A stretch of DNA of 64,000 bases from Bordetella sp. 02P26C-1 (GCF_009763255.1 NZ_WSJB01000007.1:1-64000); one strand, 5' to 3'. Positions 29,048 to 37,985 are shown, numbered from the stretch's first letter. The notes: generated from the letters alone by a model not told the origin. Translations and numbers: made by a program.

Positions 29048-29067
29048 CGCTTGCATGGTGGCAAGCG
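29048..29067. terminator. Small hairpin after the PfkB gene
   Basis: CGCTTGC (29048-29054) pairs with GCAAGCG (29061-29067) around ATGGTG, 26 nt after the kinase stop. No U-tract follows, so termination is only suggested by position. Confidence 0.35.
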
Positions 29068-29192
29068 TGACACGAGCGCACGCGGCCACGTGTGCGCACA
29101 GCGGTTGCAGGCTGTTTCTCAACGGTATCTTATTGCCCGCGCCAGGGTATTATCTGTAGAGTAAATTAGTGGTTACCGATCAAGGAGTCCAC

Positions 29193-29696
29193 ATGAGTCA
29201 GACTTTTTCTACCTCCGTCGTTGCGTCCCGTACTGGCCGTTGGCTTGCGGTGGCCGCCGTCGTTACCTCGATGGCCGTGCTGGGCGGTTGCGCTAATCGC
29301 AGCGCCTCCAGCTCGGTCTATAGCTATGACCAAGCGCAGCGCGAGCAAATCGTGCGCAATGGCACGGTAACCAGCGTGCGTCCGATCACCATCGAAGAAA
29401 GCAAATCCAGTGGCGTCGGCATGGTTGCCGGTGGTGCATTGGGTGGTGTCGCCGGTAACGCCATCGGTGGCGGCACGGGACGCGCGATCGCCACCGTGGG
29501 CGGTGCGATCCTCGGCGCCTTGGCCGGTAACGCCGTCGAAAACCGTGCTGCGCGCGCCTCGGGCCTGGAAATCACCGTCCGTCTGGATAACGGCGAGACG
29601 CGTGTCGTGGCTCAGGAAGCCGATGTGCCCATCAGCGTGGGCCAGCGTGTGCAGGTCATCAGCGGCGCAGGCCCCACGCGCGTGACACCGTATTGA
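29193..29696 (+). CDS. Glycine-zipper outer-membrane lipoprotein (17 kDa antigen/SlyB-like)
   Basis: 167 residues. A type II signal peptide ends in the lipobox VLGGC. The mature part has two Gly-rich helices of the glycine-zipper 2TM family (GMVAGGALGGVAGNAIGGG and AILGALAGNAVEN) and a C-terminal beta part ending in a VQVISG strand. Such proteins are outer-membrane lipoproteins that affect envelope integrity. AAGGAG precedes ATG 29193. A bidirectional terminator follows at 29789. Confidence 0.87.
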   Translation: MSQTFSTSVVASRTGRWLAVAAVVTSMAVLGGCANRSASSSVYSYDQAQREQIVRNGTVTSVRPITIEESKSSGVGMVAGGALGGVAGNAIGGGTGRAIATVGGAILGALAGNAVENRAARASGLEITVRLDNGETRVVAQEADVPISVGQRVQVISGAGPTRVTPY

Positions 29697-29788
29697 TGAG
29701 GCCAAAGGCGAGTCGCGTGGCGACCGCCTTTTTAGCCTTTCAGCGTGCGGTGTGACTGCCGGTCCCCGCGCGGCTGCGACGGCTCTAT

Positions 29789-29827
29789 CAAGAAAAACGC
29801 CCACCGAACCGGTGGGCGTTTTTCTTG
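29789..29827. terminator. Bidirectional rho-independent terminator
   Basis: A perfect 17-bp stem (29789-29805 with 29811-29827) closes a GAACC loop. The outer stem is AAGAAAAA on the left and TTTTTCTT on the right, giving a U-tract on both strands. It serves the lipoprotein gene on plus and the YggT gene on minus. Confidence 0.9.
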
Positions 29828-29846
29828 CTGTCGTGGGACGCGACGA

Positions 29847-30407
29847 TCAGACACCGCTGAGCATGAAGATCACCCGCGACAGCATCATCAAGACAATCTG
29901 CGCGAGGATAAACAGGACCAAGGGCGAGAGGTCGATACGCCAGTTCGGCAGAATCCGGCGAATGGGTTCAAGCAAGGGTGCCGTCAGCGTCTGCAGCAAG
30001 GGCATGAGCGGCGACATGGGATTGACCCACGACAGAATGGCTTGCAAGAACGTCAACCAAACGATGATATTCAACGTCCACCGCGCCACCATCAATAACG
30101 AAGCGCCAAGCGCCGCCGGCAACAGGGCCGCCGGGATCAGCGTGTGCATCACCACCAGCCACGTCAGCACCAGATAAAGCATGGCCGTGAGCCATGCGGC
30201 TAATAAACTGGGCCAGTCCAGCACGCTGCCCGCCGGCACGATCTTGCGGATCGGCAGGACCAACCAGTTGGTGACTTGATAGATCCCGCGGCTCAAGGGG
30301 TTAAACGGATGCAGCCTCACCGCGTGAATCCACGCGCGCACGATCAGCGCCGCGCCGAACAGCATAAAGGTGATTTCGAGCAAGAAACGGAGAATATCGC
30401 CGAACAT
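29847..30407 (-). CDS. YggT family integral membrane protein
   Basis: 186 residues with a duplicated YggT unit: each half has a membrane pair and the motifs NPLSRGIYQVTNWLVLPIRKIVP and LLQTLTAPLLEPIRRILP. YggT proteins are linked to osmotic tolerance and cell division in various bacteria, but the molecular role is open. ATG 30407 was chosen because longer frames run back through the terminator of the H1-like gene. Confidence 0.88.
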   Translation of the reverse strand: MFGDILRFLLEITFMLFGAALIVRAWIHAVRLHPFNPLSRGIYQVTNWLVLPIRKIVPAGSVLDWPSLLAAWLTAMLYLVLTWLVVMHTLIPAALLPAALGASLLMVARWTLNIIVWLTFLQAILSWVNPMSPLMPLLQTLTAPLLEPIRRILPNWRIDLSPLVLFILAQIVLMMLSRVIFMLSGV

Positions 30408-30490
30408 GAATACAGCCTGACAAAAATAGATCCTCGTCATTGTCGCACGCCGCATGCGGCTTGGCAGTGTGCATGCGCGCGGCGAACAGC

Positions 30491-30520
30491 AAAAAGCCGC
30501 CTGGCTTGCACCAGGCGGCT
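30491..30520 (-). terminator. Rho-independent terminator of the histone H1-like gene
   Basis: AGCCGCCTGG (30495-30504) pairs with 30511-30520 around a 6-nt loop. On the minus strand the stem is followed by a U5 tract (A-run 30491-30495), 35 nt after the stop of the H1-like gene. Confidence 0.85.
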
Positions 30521-30554
30521 CTACGAGCACCGACCTTAACGGAACGGGCCAGAA

Positions 30555-31238
30555 CTACGGGCGACCACCCGTGGGGAAGGGCCACGAAGCAGCCGGATTC
30601 ACCGTGGTCTTGGCGCCTTGCGTGGCAGCCGCGGTCGGTTGCGCGGCAGGCTTCTTGGCAGCCGTTTTCTTAGCGGCAGGCTTTTTCGCTGCGGTCTTCT
30701 TGGCCGCGGCGGGTGCCTTCTTCACGGCTTTCGAGGTGGCAGCCTTGGTGGCCGATGCTTTGCGAGCGGTGGCCTTCTTGGCTACAGCTTTCTTGGCAAC
30801 GGTTTTCTTAGCGGCCGATTTCTTGGCTACCGCTTTTTTGGCGGTGGCTTTCTTGGCGACCGATTTGGTTGCACTTTTAGCGGTGGTCTTTTTGGCGGCG
30901 GTTTTACGAGCCGTCGTTTTCTTGGCTACCGCTTTCTTGGCAACGGTCTTTTTCGCGGTGGTCTTTTTGGCTACCGTTTTCTTGGCGGTGGCTTTCTTGA
31001 CCGTCGCTTTCTTCACTGCTTTTTTAGCGGTGGTTTTCTTCGCAGCCGTTTTCTTGGCGGCTACTTTTTTCGCGGCGACTTTCTTAGCTGCGACTTTCTT
31101 GGCTGCTACTTTCTTGGCCGCGACTTTCTTCACGGCGACTTTCTTCGCGGCCTTCTTGGCGGGGGCTTTCTTAGCCGCTGCCTTTTTCGCTGCTACTTTC
31201 TTTGCCGCCTTTTTAGCGGCCTTCTTGGCTGTTGCCAT
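30555..31238 (-). CDS. Histone H1-like nucleoid protein, Ala/Lys-repeat
   Basis: 227 residues, almost wholly Lys, Ala, Thr and Val in KKAAAKK/KVAAK repeats, ending in a non-repetitive [13 protein letters not shown] tail. It resembles BpH1 of Bordetella and the C-terminal domain of eukaryotic H1, which bind DNA without sequence preference and compact it. ATG 31238 has AAGGAG upstream. BpH1 length varies between strains through the repeats; this copy is longer than the roughly 180-210 residues I recall for B. pertussis. Long antisense open frames here are by-products of the repeat. Confidence 0.9.
   Translation of the reverse strand: MATAKKAAKKAAKKVAAKKAAAKKAPAKKAAKKVAVKKVAAKKVAAKKVAAKKVAAKKVAAKKTAAKKTTAKKAVKKATVKKATAKKTVAKKTTAKKTVAKKAVAKKTTARKTAAKKTTAKSATKSVAKKATAKKAVAKKSAAKKTVAKKAVAKKATARKASATKAATSKAVKKAPAAAKKTAAKKPAAKKTAAKKPAAQPTAAATQGAKTTVNPAASWPFPTGGRP
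31059..31148 (-). repeat. 15-nt tandem repeats inside the H1-like gene
   Basis: About five to six consecutive 15-nt units encode KVAAK-type pentapeptides with slightly varied third bases (for example TTTCTTGGCTGCTAC on plus). They can expand or contract by slippage or recombination without shifting frame. Confidence 0.75.
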
Positions 31239-31390
31239 GGTTTTGCTCCTTAGGTTCAGAGGGGTCCCAGAACGTAAACCCATGCAATCCACCATCGATC
31301 GACGGCAGATGCCCGGGCTATTCATCGGCGCATGCCGCTGTCCCAATTCGGTGACAGCTACTACGGTTTGCGCTAATGAATTCGGCACAG

Positions 31391-31435
31391 CCATTTGATA
31401 TGGCCCCCGCGATTCGTGCGAGCCATCTCAAATGG
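31391..31435. repeat. 14-bp near-perfect inverted repeat upstream of the H1-like gene
   Basis: CCATTTGATATGGC (31391-31404) and its reverse complement at 31422-31435 differ at one position, around a 17-nt loop. It may be an operator of the H1-like gene or part of a tandem terminator of nrdB. Confidence 0.5.
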
Positions 31436-31438
31436 CGC

Positions 31439-31470
31439 CAGCAGGCAACCGGGTTAAGGGTTGCCTGCTG
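31439..31470 (-). terminator. Probable nrdB terminator hairpin
   Basis: CAGCAGGCAACC (31439-31450) pairs perfectly with 31459-31470 around an 8-nt loop, 85 nt after the nrdB stop. The U-tract on the minus strand is weak (GCGCCATTT). Confidence 0.55.
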
Positions 31471-31554
31471 CTTGGTACTGCGTATTCGAATACCTGGCCG
31501 ACGGAGCAATGTTCGGCGTCTCGAGCATCAAGGCACCGACGCCAAACGTTCACA

Positions 31555-32754
31555 TCATTCCCAGCTCAGCGCACCGCCAGTCTGGTATTCGATCACGCGT
31601 GTTTCGAAAAAGTTGCGTTCCTTCTTCAGGTCTATCATCTCTGCCATCCACGGGAAGGGGTTTTCTTCCTGCGGGAACAGAGGCTCAATACCAATCTGTT
31701 GGCAACGACGGTTTGCAATGAAGCGTAGGTAGGATTTAAACATAGGCGCGTTCAATCCCAACACACCACGCGGCATTGTGTCTTCGGCGTAAGCGTACTC
31801 GAGTTCGACAGCCTTTTGGAACAAACCACGTATTTCTTCACGAAATTCCGGTGTCCAAAGGTGAGGATTCTCTAGTTTGATCGTATTGATGAGGTCGATG
31901 CCGAAATTGCAGTGCATGGATTCATCGCGCAAGATGTACATGTACTGCTCGGCCGCGCCCGTCATTTTGTTCTGACGACCCAGCGCCAGAATCTGCGTGA
32001 ACCCGACATAGAAGAACAAGCCTTCCATCAAGCACGCGAAGACGATCAGCGACTTCAACAGCGTTTGGTCGGCCTCTGGCGTACCCGTCTTGAAGTTGGG
32101 ATCGGCAATGGCGTCGATAAACGGAATCAGGAATTCGTCTTTGGCGCGAATGGACGGGATCTCGTTATACGCATTGAAGATCTCGGCTTCGTCCAGGTCC
32201 AGGCTTTCGACGATGTATTGATACGCGTGCGTGTGGATGGCTTCTTCGAAGGCCTGGCGCAACAAGAACTGGCGGCACTCGGGCGCCGTGATGTGGCGAT
32301 AGGTGCCCAGCACGATGTTGTTGGCAGCCAGCGAATCGGCGGTGACAAAGAAACCGAGGTTGCGCTTGACGATGCGACGCTCGTCTTCGGTCAAGCCGTT
32401 CGGGTTCTTCCACAGCGCGATGTCACGCGACATGTTGATCTCTTGCGGCATCCAGTGGTTGGCGCAAGTGGCGAGGTATTTTTCCCACGCCCATTTGTAT
32501 TTGAACGGCACCAGCTGGTTGACGTCGGTCTGGCCATTGATGATGCGCTTGTCCGCCATCTTGACGCGATGCGCCGCGGCTTGTGCATCGACGCTCGCCG
32601 CGGAGGCGGGTGCCGCCGGCGGCAAGGCCGAGTCGCCGAACACGCCGGTGGCGGCTCGAGTAGGTTGTCCCGCGCTGCCCGGCTGACCACCCGCGGAAGT
32701 CGCGGGAGTGTTGGCCGGTTGCGTTGCGAGGTTGTCGTCGTCCCAATTAAGCAT
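31555..32754 (-). CDS. nrdB: Class Ia ribonucleotide reductase, beta subunit
   Basis: 399 residues. It houses the diferric-tyrosyl radical cofactor for ribonucleotide reduction. Iron-ligand helices are seen in [15 protein letters not shown] and in [10 protein letters not shown]; an extra Ala/Pro-rich N-terminal segment of about 60 residues precedes the fold. It starts 27 nt after nrdA and is co-transcribed with it. The beta subunit has no ATP cone. Confidence 0.95.
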   Translation of the reverse strand: MLNWDDDNLATQPANTPATSAGGQPGSAGQPTRAATGVFGDSALPPAAPASAASVDAQAAAHRVKMADKRIINGQTDVNQLVPFKYKWAWEKYLATCANHWMPQEINMSRDIALWKNPNGLTEDERRIVKRNLGFFVTADSLAANNIVLGTYRHITAPECRQFLLRQAFEEAIHTHAYQYIVESLDLDEAEIFNAYNEIPSIRAKDEFLIPFIDAIADPNFKTGTPEADQTLLKSLIVFACLMEGLFFYVGFTQILALGRQNKMTGAAEQYMYILRDESMHCNFGIDLINTIKLENPHLWTPEFREEIRGLFQKAVELEYAYAEDTMPRGVLGLNAPMFKSYLRFIANRRCQQIGIEPLFPQEENPFPWMAEMIDLKKERNFFETRVIEYQTGGALSWE

Positions 32755-32781
32755 GAATAAATTCTCCGGAGGCGGTGTGGA

Positions 32782-35709
32782 TTACTGGCAGGCTTCGCAC
32801 TCTTCGAATCCGGGATCGCCCGGACGCATGGTGCAAACCGCCCCGAGGACTTCGGGTTCCGGCAACGCAGGGGCTGCGGCTGCAGCGGCAACAGCAGCAG
32901 CGGTGTGGGTCGCGCTCACGGCGTTCAACTCGCCGCCACGGCCCGTGGATTTTTCTGCGCTGGTCGCACCCAGCGTGCGCAGGTAGTAGGTGGTCTTCAG
33001 GCCACGCTGCCATGCGAGTTTGTAGGTCTCATCGAGTTTCTTGCCCGAGGCGCCAGCCATATAGATGTTGAGCGACTGAGCTTGATCGATCCATTTCTGG
33101 CGACGCGATGCGCACTCGACCAACCAACGCGGCTCGACTTCGAATGCGGTGGCGTAGAGCTCGCGCATTTCGGCCGGTACGCGATCGATGCGAGACAGAC
33201 TGCCATCGAAGTACTTCAGGTCAGCGACCATGACTTCGTCCCAGAGCCCGAGTTTCTTCAGGTCACGCACGAGGTAATCGTTAACGACCGTGAACTCGCC
33301 GGAGAGATTCGATTTGACGTACAAATTCTGGTAAGTGGGTTCGATGCACGCAGACACGCCAATGATATTGGAAATCGTCGCCGTTGGGGCAATCGCCACG
33401 CAGTTGGAGTTGCGCATGCCATGTTCTTTGATGCTTGCGCGCAACGACTCCCAATCGAGCGTGCTCGACTCATCGACTTCAACATGACCACCACGTTCTT
33501 CACGCAGCATCGCGATCGAGTCTTGCGGCAAGATGCCACGCGACCACAACGAGCCTTCATACGAAGGATAACGGCCACGTTCTTTCGCGAGTTGATTCGA
33601 TGCCCAGTAAGCGTGATAGCAGATCGTTTCCATCGAACGGTCCGCGAATTCAACGGCCGATGGCGAGGCATACGGCACGCGCATCATGTGCAAGCAATCC
33701 TGGAAGCCCATGATGCCCATGCCCACCGGACGATGACGCTCGTTGGAGTCCTTCGCTTTCTTGACCGCGTAGTAGTTGATGTCGATCACGTTATCGAGCA
33801 TGCGCATCGCAATGCTGACCGTGCGCTTGATCTTGTCGTGATCGAGTTCGTAGCCACCATCGGCGGTCGGTTTCATATGAGCGACCAGGTTCACCGAACC
33901 CAGATTGCACACCGCGATTTCCGACTCGTTGGTGTTCAACGTGATTTCCGTGCACAGGTTCGAGCTGTGAACCACGCCTACGTGCTGTTGCGGCGAGCGG
34001 ATGTTGCACGGATCCTTGAACGTGATCCACGGATGGCCGGTTTCGAACAGCATGGACAGCATCTTGCGCCACAGCGAGACCGCAGGCATTTTCTTAAAGA
34101 GCTTGAGCTCGCCGCGCTGCGCTTTGGCTTCGTAGCCGAGATAGGCTTCTTCGAACGCCTTGCCATACTTGTCGTGCAAGTCGGGGCAATCCGACGGCGA
34201 GAACAAAGTCCATTCGCCGTTTTCCATGACGCGCTTCATGAACAAATCGGGAATCCAGTTCGCCGTGTTCATGTCGTGCGTGCGGCGACGTTCATCACCG
34301 GTGTTCTTGCGCAGTTCGAGGAATTCTTCAATATCCAAGTGCCACGTTTCGAGATAGGTGCACACCGCGCCCTTGCGCTTGCCACCCTGGTTCACGGCCA
34401 CCGCGGTGTCGTTGACGACCTTCAGGAACGGCACCACGCCTTGGCTTTCACCATTGGTGCCCTTGATGTGACTGCGCAAGGCGCGTACCGGCGTCCAGTC
34501 ATTGCCCAGACCACCCGCGTATTTCGCCAGCAGTGCGTTTTCTTTGATGGCGTCGTAGATGCCTTCCAGGTCATCGGAGACCGTGGTCAGATAGCACGAC
34601 GACAATTGCGAGTGTAGCGTGCCCGAGTTAAACAGCGTGGGCGTCGAGCTCATGAAGTCGAACGACGACAGGATTTCGTAGAACTCGATGGCGCGTGCTT
34701 CGCGATCCGTTTCACGCAGCGCCAGACCCATGGCCACGCGCATGAAGAACACCTGCGGCAGCTCGATACGGCGGCCACCGATGTGCAGGAAGTAACGGTC
34801 GTACAGCGTTTGCAGGCCCAGATAGCTGAATTGCAGATCGCGCTTGTCATTGAGCGCGGCGCCAATGCGCGCGAGGTCGTATTCGCCCAGTTTCGGATCG
34901 AGCAAACCGCCTTCGATACCGCGTTGGATAAAGACAGGGAAGTATTCGGCATAGCGCGTTGCCATCGCGCCCTGCGCGACTTCTTCGCCCAGCACTTCCT
35001 TACGGATCGTATGCAGCAAGAGACGCGCGGTCACGCGGCTGTAGGCCGGGTCTTTTTCGACCAGCGAGCGGGCAGACAGAATCGCGGACTTGAACACTTC
35101 GTCAACAGGAATGCCGTCGTACAGGTTCTTGACCGTTTCTTTCAGGATGGCTTCGGTGTCGATGAATTCGGTCAGCCCTTCGCCGGCGGCTTCGATCGTG
35201 GCGCGCAGGGCGCTCAGATTCAGCGGGCTGCGTACGCCGTTTTCCACCACGTGCAGATTGCTTTGTTCTTGCGAGGGAGACGTCAGGCTGCTGCTGCCCT
35301 GGGCCGCGGCGCGCTCTTGCGCGCGTTTCTCACGGTACAGCACATAGGCGCGCGCCACGTCATGCTCGCCCGAACGCATCAGGGCCAGCTCGACCTGGTC
35401 CTGGATGTCTTCAATATGGAAGGTGCCGCCGTTGGGACGATTACGCACCAGCGCGCTGACGGCCTGATTGGTCAGCGATTCGACCAGCTCGCGCACACGC
35501 GCGGAAGCCGCGCCCTGACCGCCGTTGACGGCCAAGAACGCCTTGGTCATCGCGATGGCGATCTTGCTGGGCTCGAAACCCACTACCGAGCCGTTGCGTC
35601 GAATAACCTGATAACCCGCCCATTGCCCATTCTGGGCATCGGCGGAGGTTTCGTTGGTGTTAGGCGGCACGGCGGAGGGCCGAGTCACAGAGGCGATCGT
35701 CGTCTGCAT
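32782..35709 (-). CDS. nrdA: Class Ia ribonucleotide reductase, alpha subunit with two ATP cones
   Basis: 975 residues, about 200 longer than E. coli NrdA. Two ATP-cone domains precede the catalytic barrel: one near 30-140 (YQVIRRNGSVVGFEPSKI) and one near 150-250 (LHVVENGVRSPLNLSALRA). P. aeruginosa NrdA has the same duplicated layout, in which dATP on a cone shuts the enzyme off. The C-terminal redox tail ends in CEAC, the swinging disulfide pair. NrdR boxes and a promoter lie upstream (35845-35910). Confidence 0.95.
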   Translation of the reverse strand: MQTTIASVTRPSAVPPNTNETSADAQNGQWAGYQVIRRNGSVVGFEPSKIAIAMTKAFLAVNGGQGAASARVRELVESLTNQAVSALVRNRPNGGTFHIEDIQDQVELALMRSGEHDVARAYVLYREKRAQERAAAQGSSSLTSPSQEQSNLHVVENGVRSPLNLSALRATIEAAGEGLTEFIDTEAILKETVKNLYDGIPVDEVFKSAILSARSLVEKDPAYSRVTARLLLHTIRKEVLGEEVAQGAMATRYAEYFPVFIQRGIEGGLLDPKLGEYDLARIGAALNDKRDLQFSYLGLQTLYDRYFLHIGGRRIELPQVFFMRVAMGLALRETDREARAIEFYEILSSFDFMSSTPTLFNSGTLHSQLSSCYLTTVSDDLEGIYDAIKENALLAKYAGGLGNDWTPVRALRSHIKGTNGESQGVVPFLKVVNDTAVAVNQGGKRKGAVCTYLETWHLDIEEFLELRKNTGDERRRTHDMNTANWIPDLFMKRVMENGEWTLFSPSDCPDLHDKYGKAFEEAYLGYEAKAQRGELKLFKKMPAVSLWRKMLSMLFETGHPWITFKDPCNIRSPQQHVGVVHSSNLCTEITLNTNESEIAVCNLGSVNLVAHMKPTADGGYELDHDKIKRTVSIAMRMLDNVIDINYYAVKKAKDSNERHRPVGMGIMGFQDCLHMMRVPYASPSAVEFADRSMETICYHAYWASNQLAKERGRYPSYEGSLWSRGILPQDSIAMLREERGGHVEVDESSTLDWESLRASIKEHGMRNSNCVAIAPTATISNIIGVSACIEPTYQNLYVKSNLSGEFTVVNDYLVRDLKKLGLWDEVMVADLKYFDGSLSRIDRVPAEMRELYATAFEVEPRWLVECASRRQKWIDQAQSLNIYMAGASGKKLDETYKLAWQRGLKTTYYLRTLGATSAEKSTGRGGELNAVSATHTAAAVAAAAAAPALPEPEVLGAVCTMRPGDPGFEECEACQ

Positions 35710-35844
35710 GGAAGCTCCTGTGGAAAAGCGTAAAAAGACGCGGGCACGATATGTGCCCGTGCTGGAATTCTGTAGGGATGATGTCTAGCCGTGCCGAACG
35801 AGCGTCCAGGCACGTCGGCCGAAATCGCTCCAGCCGCTAGATGG

Positions 35845-35860
35845 CTACTATATGTAGTGC
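35845..35860 (-). promoter_or_regulatory. NrdR box 1
   Basis: On the minus strand the 16-mer GCACTACATATAGTAG matches the NrdR consensus ACACWAWATMTWGTGT at most positions. Its centre is 31 bp from that of box 2, the usual three-turn spacing of paired NrdR sites. Confidence 0.8.
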
Positions 35861-35875
35861 CAGGCCGCTACTATA

Positions 35876-35891
35876 GCACTAATTCTAGTAG
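35876..35891 (-). promoter_or_regulatory. NrdR box 2, overlapping the nrdA -10
   Basis: GCACTAATTCTAGTAG on plus keeps the CACTA....TAGT frame of the NrdR consensus. It covers the putative -10 at 35882-35887, so NrdR bound here would block RNA polymerase. Confidence 0.75.
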
Positions 35892-35910
35892 CCGATGGGG
35901 CGGGGGACAA
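35882..35910 (-). promoter_or_regulatory. nrdAB promoter
   Basis: Read on minus: TTGTCC (35910-35905), 17 bp, TAGAAT (35887-35882). This near-consensus sigma70 promoter is overlapped by NrdR box 2 and lies about 170 nt upstream of the nrdA ATG. Confidence 0.7.
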
Positions 35911-36098
35911 GTTAGGAAACCCTAGGGAAATCTCAATTAATCGTGACAAAATGCGCGGCGCCCCAAGGGCGCTGCCGAGCGGCGTAGTGCTTGCTCGCGG
36001 TCGCCATTTTACGCCGCTTTGCGGATCAAAACCGCGCGCCCGCGCCGAATAAACGTCTGTCGTGAGCTTGCGTAGTTTCTCATCCTGTTGCGTCCACA

Positions 36099-36112
36099 CT
36101 GCAATATTGCAG
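36099..36112. promoter_or_regulatory. Perfect 14-bp palindrome CTGCAATATTGCAG
   Basis: A perfect dyad 106 nt upstream of the lipoprotein start, followed at 36116 by the partial echo TGCATTGCA. It could be an operator; no regulator is identified. Confidence 0.4.
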
Positions 36113-36217
36113 CGGTGCATTGCAACAAGCGCGAGTGCTGTTTAGAGTCCCACCTGCAGTTGCGCAAGCCCGAGGCCGCCGAGCGGCGGCACGCTGCGCA
36201 TGTGTATCGAGGATGTC

Positions 36218-36727
36218 ATGATCAAAGCATGGTGGTATCGCGGGTTCGTCGTGTCTGGCGCGGCGAGTTTATTATTGGGTTGCTCCACACAGCATGCCCC
36301 GGTCGAACAAGTCGCGGTCGAGACGACACCCCCACGGCCGGTCAGTTGTAGCCCGGCGCCCGCCGGCAGCGCGCTGATAGGCCGCTGGTTGTCCAACACC
36401 CGGCCCAGCGGGGTGGCAGGTGACTTCCGGGCGCTGATCGTGCTCGAGGCCAATGGCACGATGACCTACGATACCCAATTGAAAGTCGGCAAACGAATCC
36501 GTCCCGGCCTGCGCGAAGCGGGCTGCTGGGAACTCGTGGACGGCGTGCTCACCCTGCAAACCGTCAAATCCAACGGCGAGGCCATCGACACGAGCGATCC
36601 AATCTACCGGAACCAGTATCGGGTTGAAAAGGTCGAGTCGACACGCCTGGAGCTGCATGAGGTGCGCAAGGGCGGGCAATCGATCACCGCGCGCCGCATG
36701 CCCGCCTCCTACCGGCTGCCGGATTGA
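36218..36727 (+). CDS. Hypothetical lipoprotein
   Basis: 169 residues, not recognised as a named family. A short signal sequence ends in the lipobox LLLGC followed by STQHAP, so it should be a lipid-anchored envelope protein. The mature part looks like a small beta-barrel: LIGRWLSN, then alternating strands with GCWELVDGVLTLQT and YRVEKVESTRLELHEV, similar in style to lipocalin-like or META-type domains. GAGG precedes ATG 36218. The stop overlaps the TTG start option of the MFS gene. Confidence 0.7.
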   Translation: MIKAWWYRGFVVSGAASLLLGCSTQHAPVEQVAVETTPPRPVSCSPAPAGSALIGRWLSNTRPSGVAGDFRALIVLEANGTMTYDTQLKVGKRIRPGLREAGCWELVDGVLTLQTVKSNGEAIDTSDPIYRNQYRVEKVESTRLELHEVRKGGQSITARRMPASYRLPD

Positions 36728-37974
36728 GCGCCGTGGGGCAGAACGCACACACAACTACCTCGGGCGCTCCGTATCGGGCCATTCTCTTGTTGGCGCTGGC
36801 GGCGTTCGTCAGCGCGAGCGCCTTCCGTATCTGCGATCCGATGCTGCCGCGTTTGGCCGCCGAGTTCGGGACCTCGACCGGGCAGGCGGGCGCGACGGTC
36901 ACGGCGTTTGCGATCGCCTATGGGCTGTTGCAAATGTTCTTCGGACCCGTGGGGGATCGCTACGGCAAATTCCGGGTGGTGTCCATCGCGACCTTTGCCT
37001 GCGCGATCGGCAGCATGGGCGCGGTGCTCGCTCCGAATCTGGATGTGCTGATCCTATGTCGGGCCCTGTCGGGCGCGGCCGGTGCCGGTATCGTGCCGCT
37101 GTCGATGGCCTGGATCGGCGACAACGTGCGCTATGAAGAGCGTCAGGCGACGCTGGCGCGCTTTCTGACCGGGACGATCCTCGGGATGGCCGTCGGCCAG
37201 GTCGTCGGCGGCTGGTTTACCGACACCATCGGCTGGCGCTGGGCGTTCGGATTCCTGGTTGTGGGCTATGTGGTGGTAGGCACGCTGCTGATGCGCGAGG
37301 TCAAACGTATGGCCGCGCATCGCGCCACGGGCGCGGCGTCCGGCGACGGTGCGCAGGTACAGCGCCTGAGCTTTGTCGCACAAGTACGCACCGTGTTCGG
37401 CGTGCCCTGGGCGCGCATCGTGCTCGTGACGGTGTTCCTCGAGGGCCTGCTGGTTTTCGGTTCGCTGGCCTTTGCACCGGCTTATCTGCATGACCGCTTC
37501 GATTTGTCGCTCACCGCCTCGGGCGGCGTGGTGGCGGTGTATGCCCTGGGTGGACTGCTCTATACCCTGATTGCCGGGCGCATGGTCAACTGGCTGGGCG
37601 AACGCGGTTTGGTGACGTCGGGCGGCTTTGTGTTGAGCCTGTCCTTTCTGGCCTATTGGCTGGGCCCTTCATGGGTATGGGCGGTGGTGGCGAGCGTGCT
37701 GGCGGGCTTCGGCTATTACCTGTTGCATGCGACGCTGCAAACGAATGCCACGCAGATGGTGCCCTCCGCGCGTGGCACGGCGGTCGCGTGGTTTGCATCT
37801 TGCCTGTTTCTCGGACAGGCCGTGGGTGTGGCGCTGGCCGGCGTCTTTGTAGACGAGGCGGGCGCCGCGGTGCTGTTTGGCACGTCCGCCGTACTGCTGC
37901 CGGTACTGGGGATGAGCTTCGCCTGGGTGCTCAAGCGACGCGCGCAGCAATTGAATCGCGTGGCGCAAGCCTAG
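36724..37974 (+). CDS. MFS transporter
   Basis: 416 residues, about twelve membrane helices. The loop 2-3 signature of the superfamily is present as GPVGDRYGKFRVV, and WIGDNVRYEERQATLARF marks the mid-region; drug efflux-like MFS proteins share this. Start options are TTG 36724, overlapping the lipoprotein stop by 4 nt, and GTG 36733. No substrate is indicated. Confidence 0.85.
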   Translation: MSAVGQNAHTTTSGAPYRAILLLALAAFVSASAFRICDPMLPRLAAEFGTSTGQAGATVTAFAIAYGLLQMFFGPVGDRYGKFRVVSIATFACAIGSMGAVLAPNLDVLILCRALSGAAGAGIVPLSMAWIGDNVRYEERQATLARFLTGTILGMAVGQVVGGWFTDTIGWRWAFGFLVVGYVVVGTLLMREVKRMAAHRATGAASGDGAQVQRLSFVAQVRTVFGVPWARIVLVTVFLEGLLVFGSLAFAPAYLHDRFDLSLTASGGVVAVYALGGLLYTLIAGRMVNWLGERGLVTSGGFVLSLSFLAYWLGPSWVWAVVASVLAGFGYYLLHATLQTNATQMVPSARGTAVAWFASCLFLGQAVGVALAGVFVDEAGAAVLFGTSAVLLPVLGMSFAWVLKRRAQQLNRVAQA

Positions 37975-37985
37975 ACCTGCGACAA

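Larger units (their letters stand above)
31239..31554. other. 316-nt gap between nrdB and the H1-like gene
   Basis: No gene is supported. It holds the ribosome site of the H1-like gene, two inverted repeats (31391-31435 and 31439-31470) and presumably the H1 promoter, which I could not place with confidence. Confidence 0.6.
35710..36217. other. 508-nt divergent gap between nrdA and a lipoprotein gene
   Basis: No gene is supported; a 90-codon minus-strand frame at 35848-36120 crosses the NrdR boxes and has no family features. The gap holds the nrdA promoter and NrdR sites, a leader of about 170 nt for nrdA, and a perfect 14-bp palindrome at 36099-36112. Confidence 0.65.

Noticed and set aside
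30600-31230. CRISPR-like repeat array
   Set aside because: The repeats are in frame within the H1-like gene, only 15 nt long and without spacers.
35848-36120. 90-codon minus-strand frame upstream of nrdA
   Set aside because: It crosses the NrdR boxes and nrdA promoter, has no family features and no clear ribosome site.
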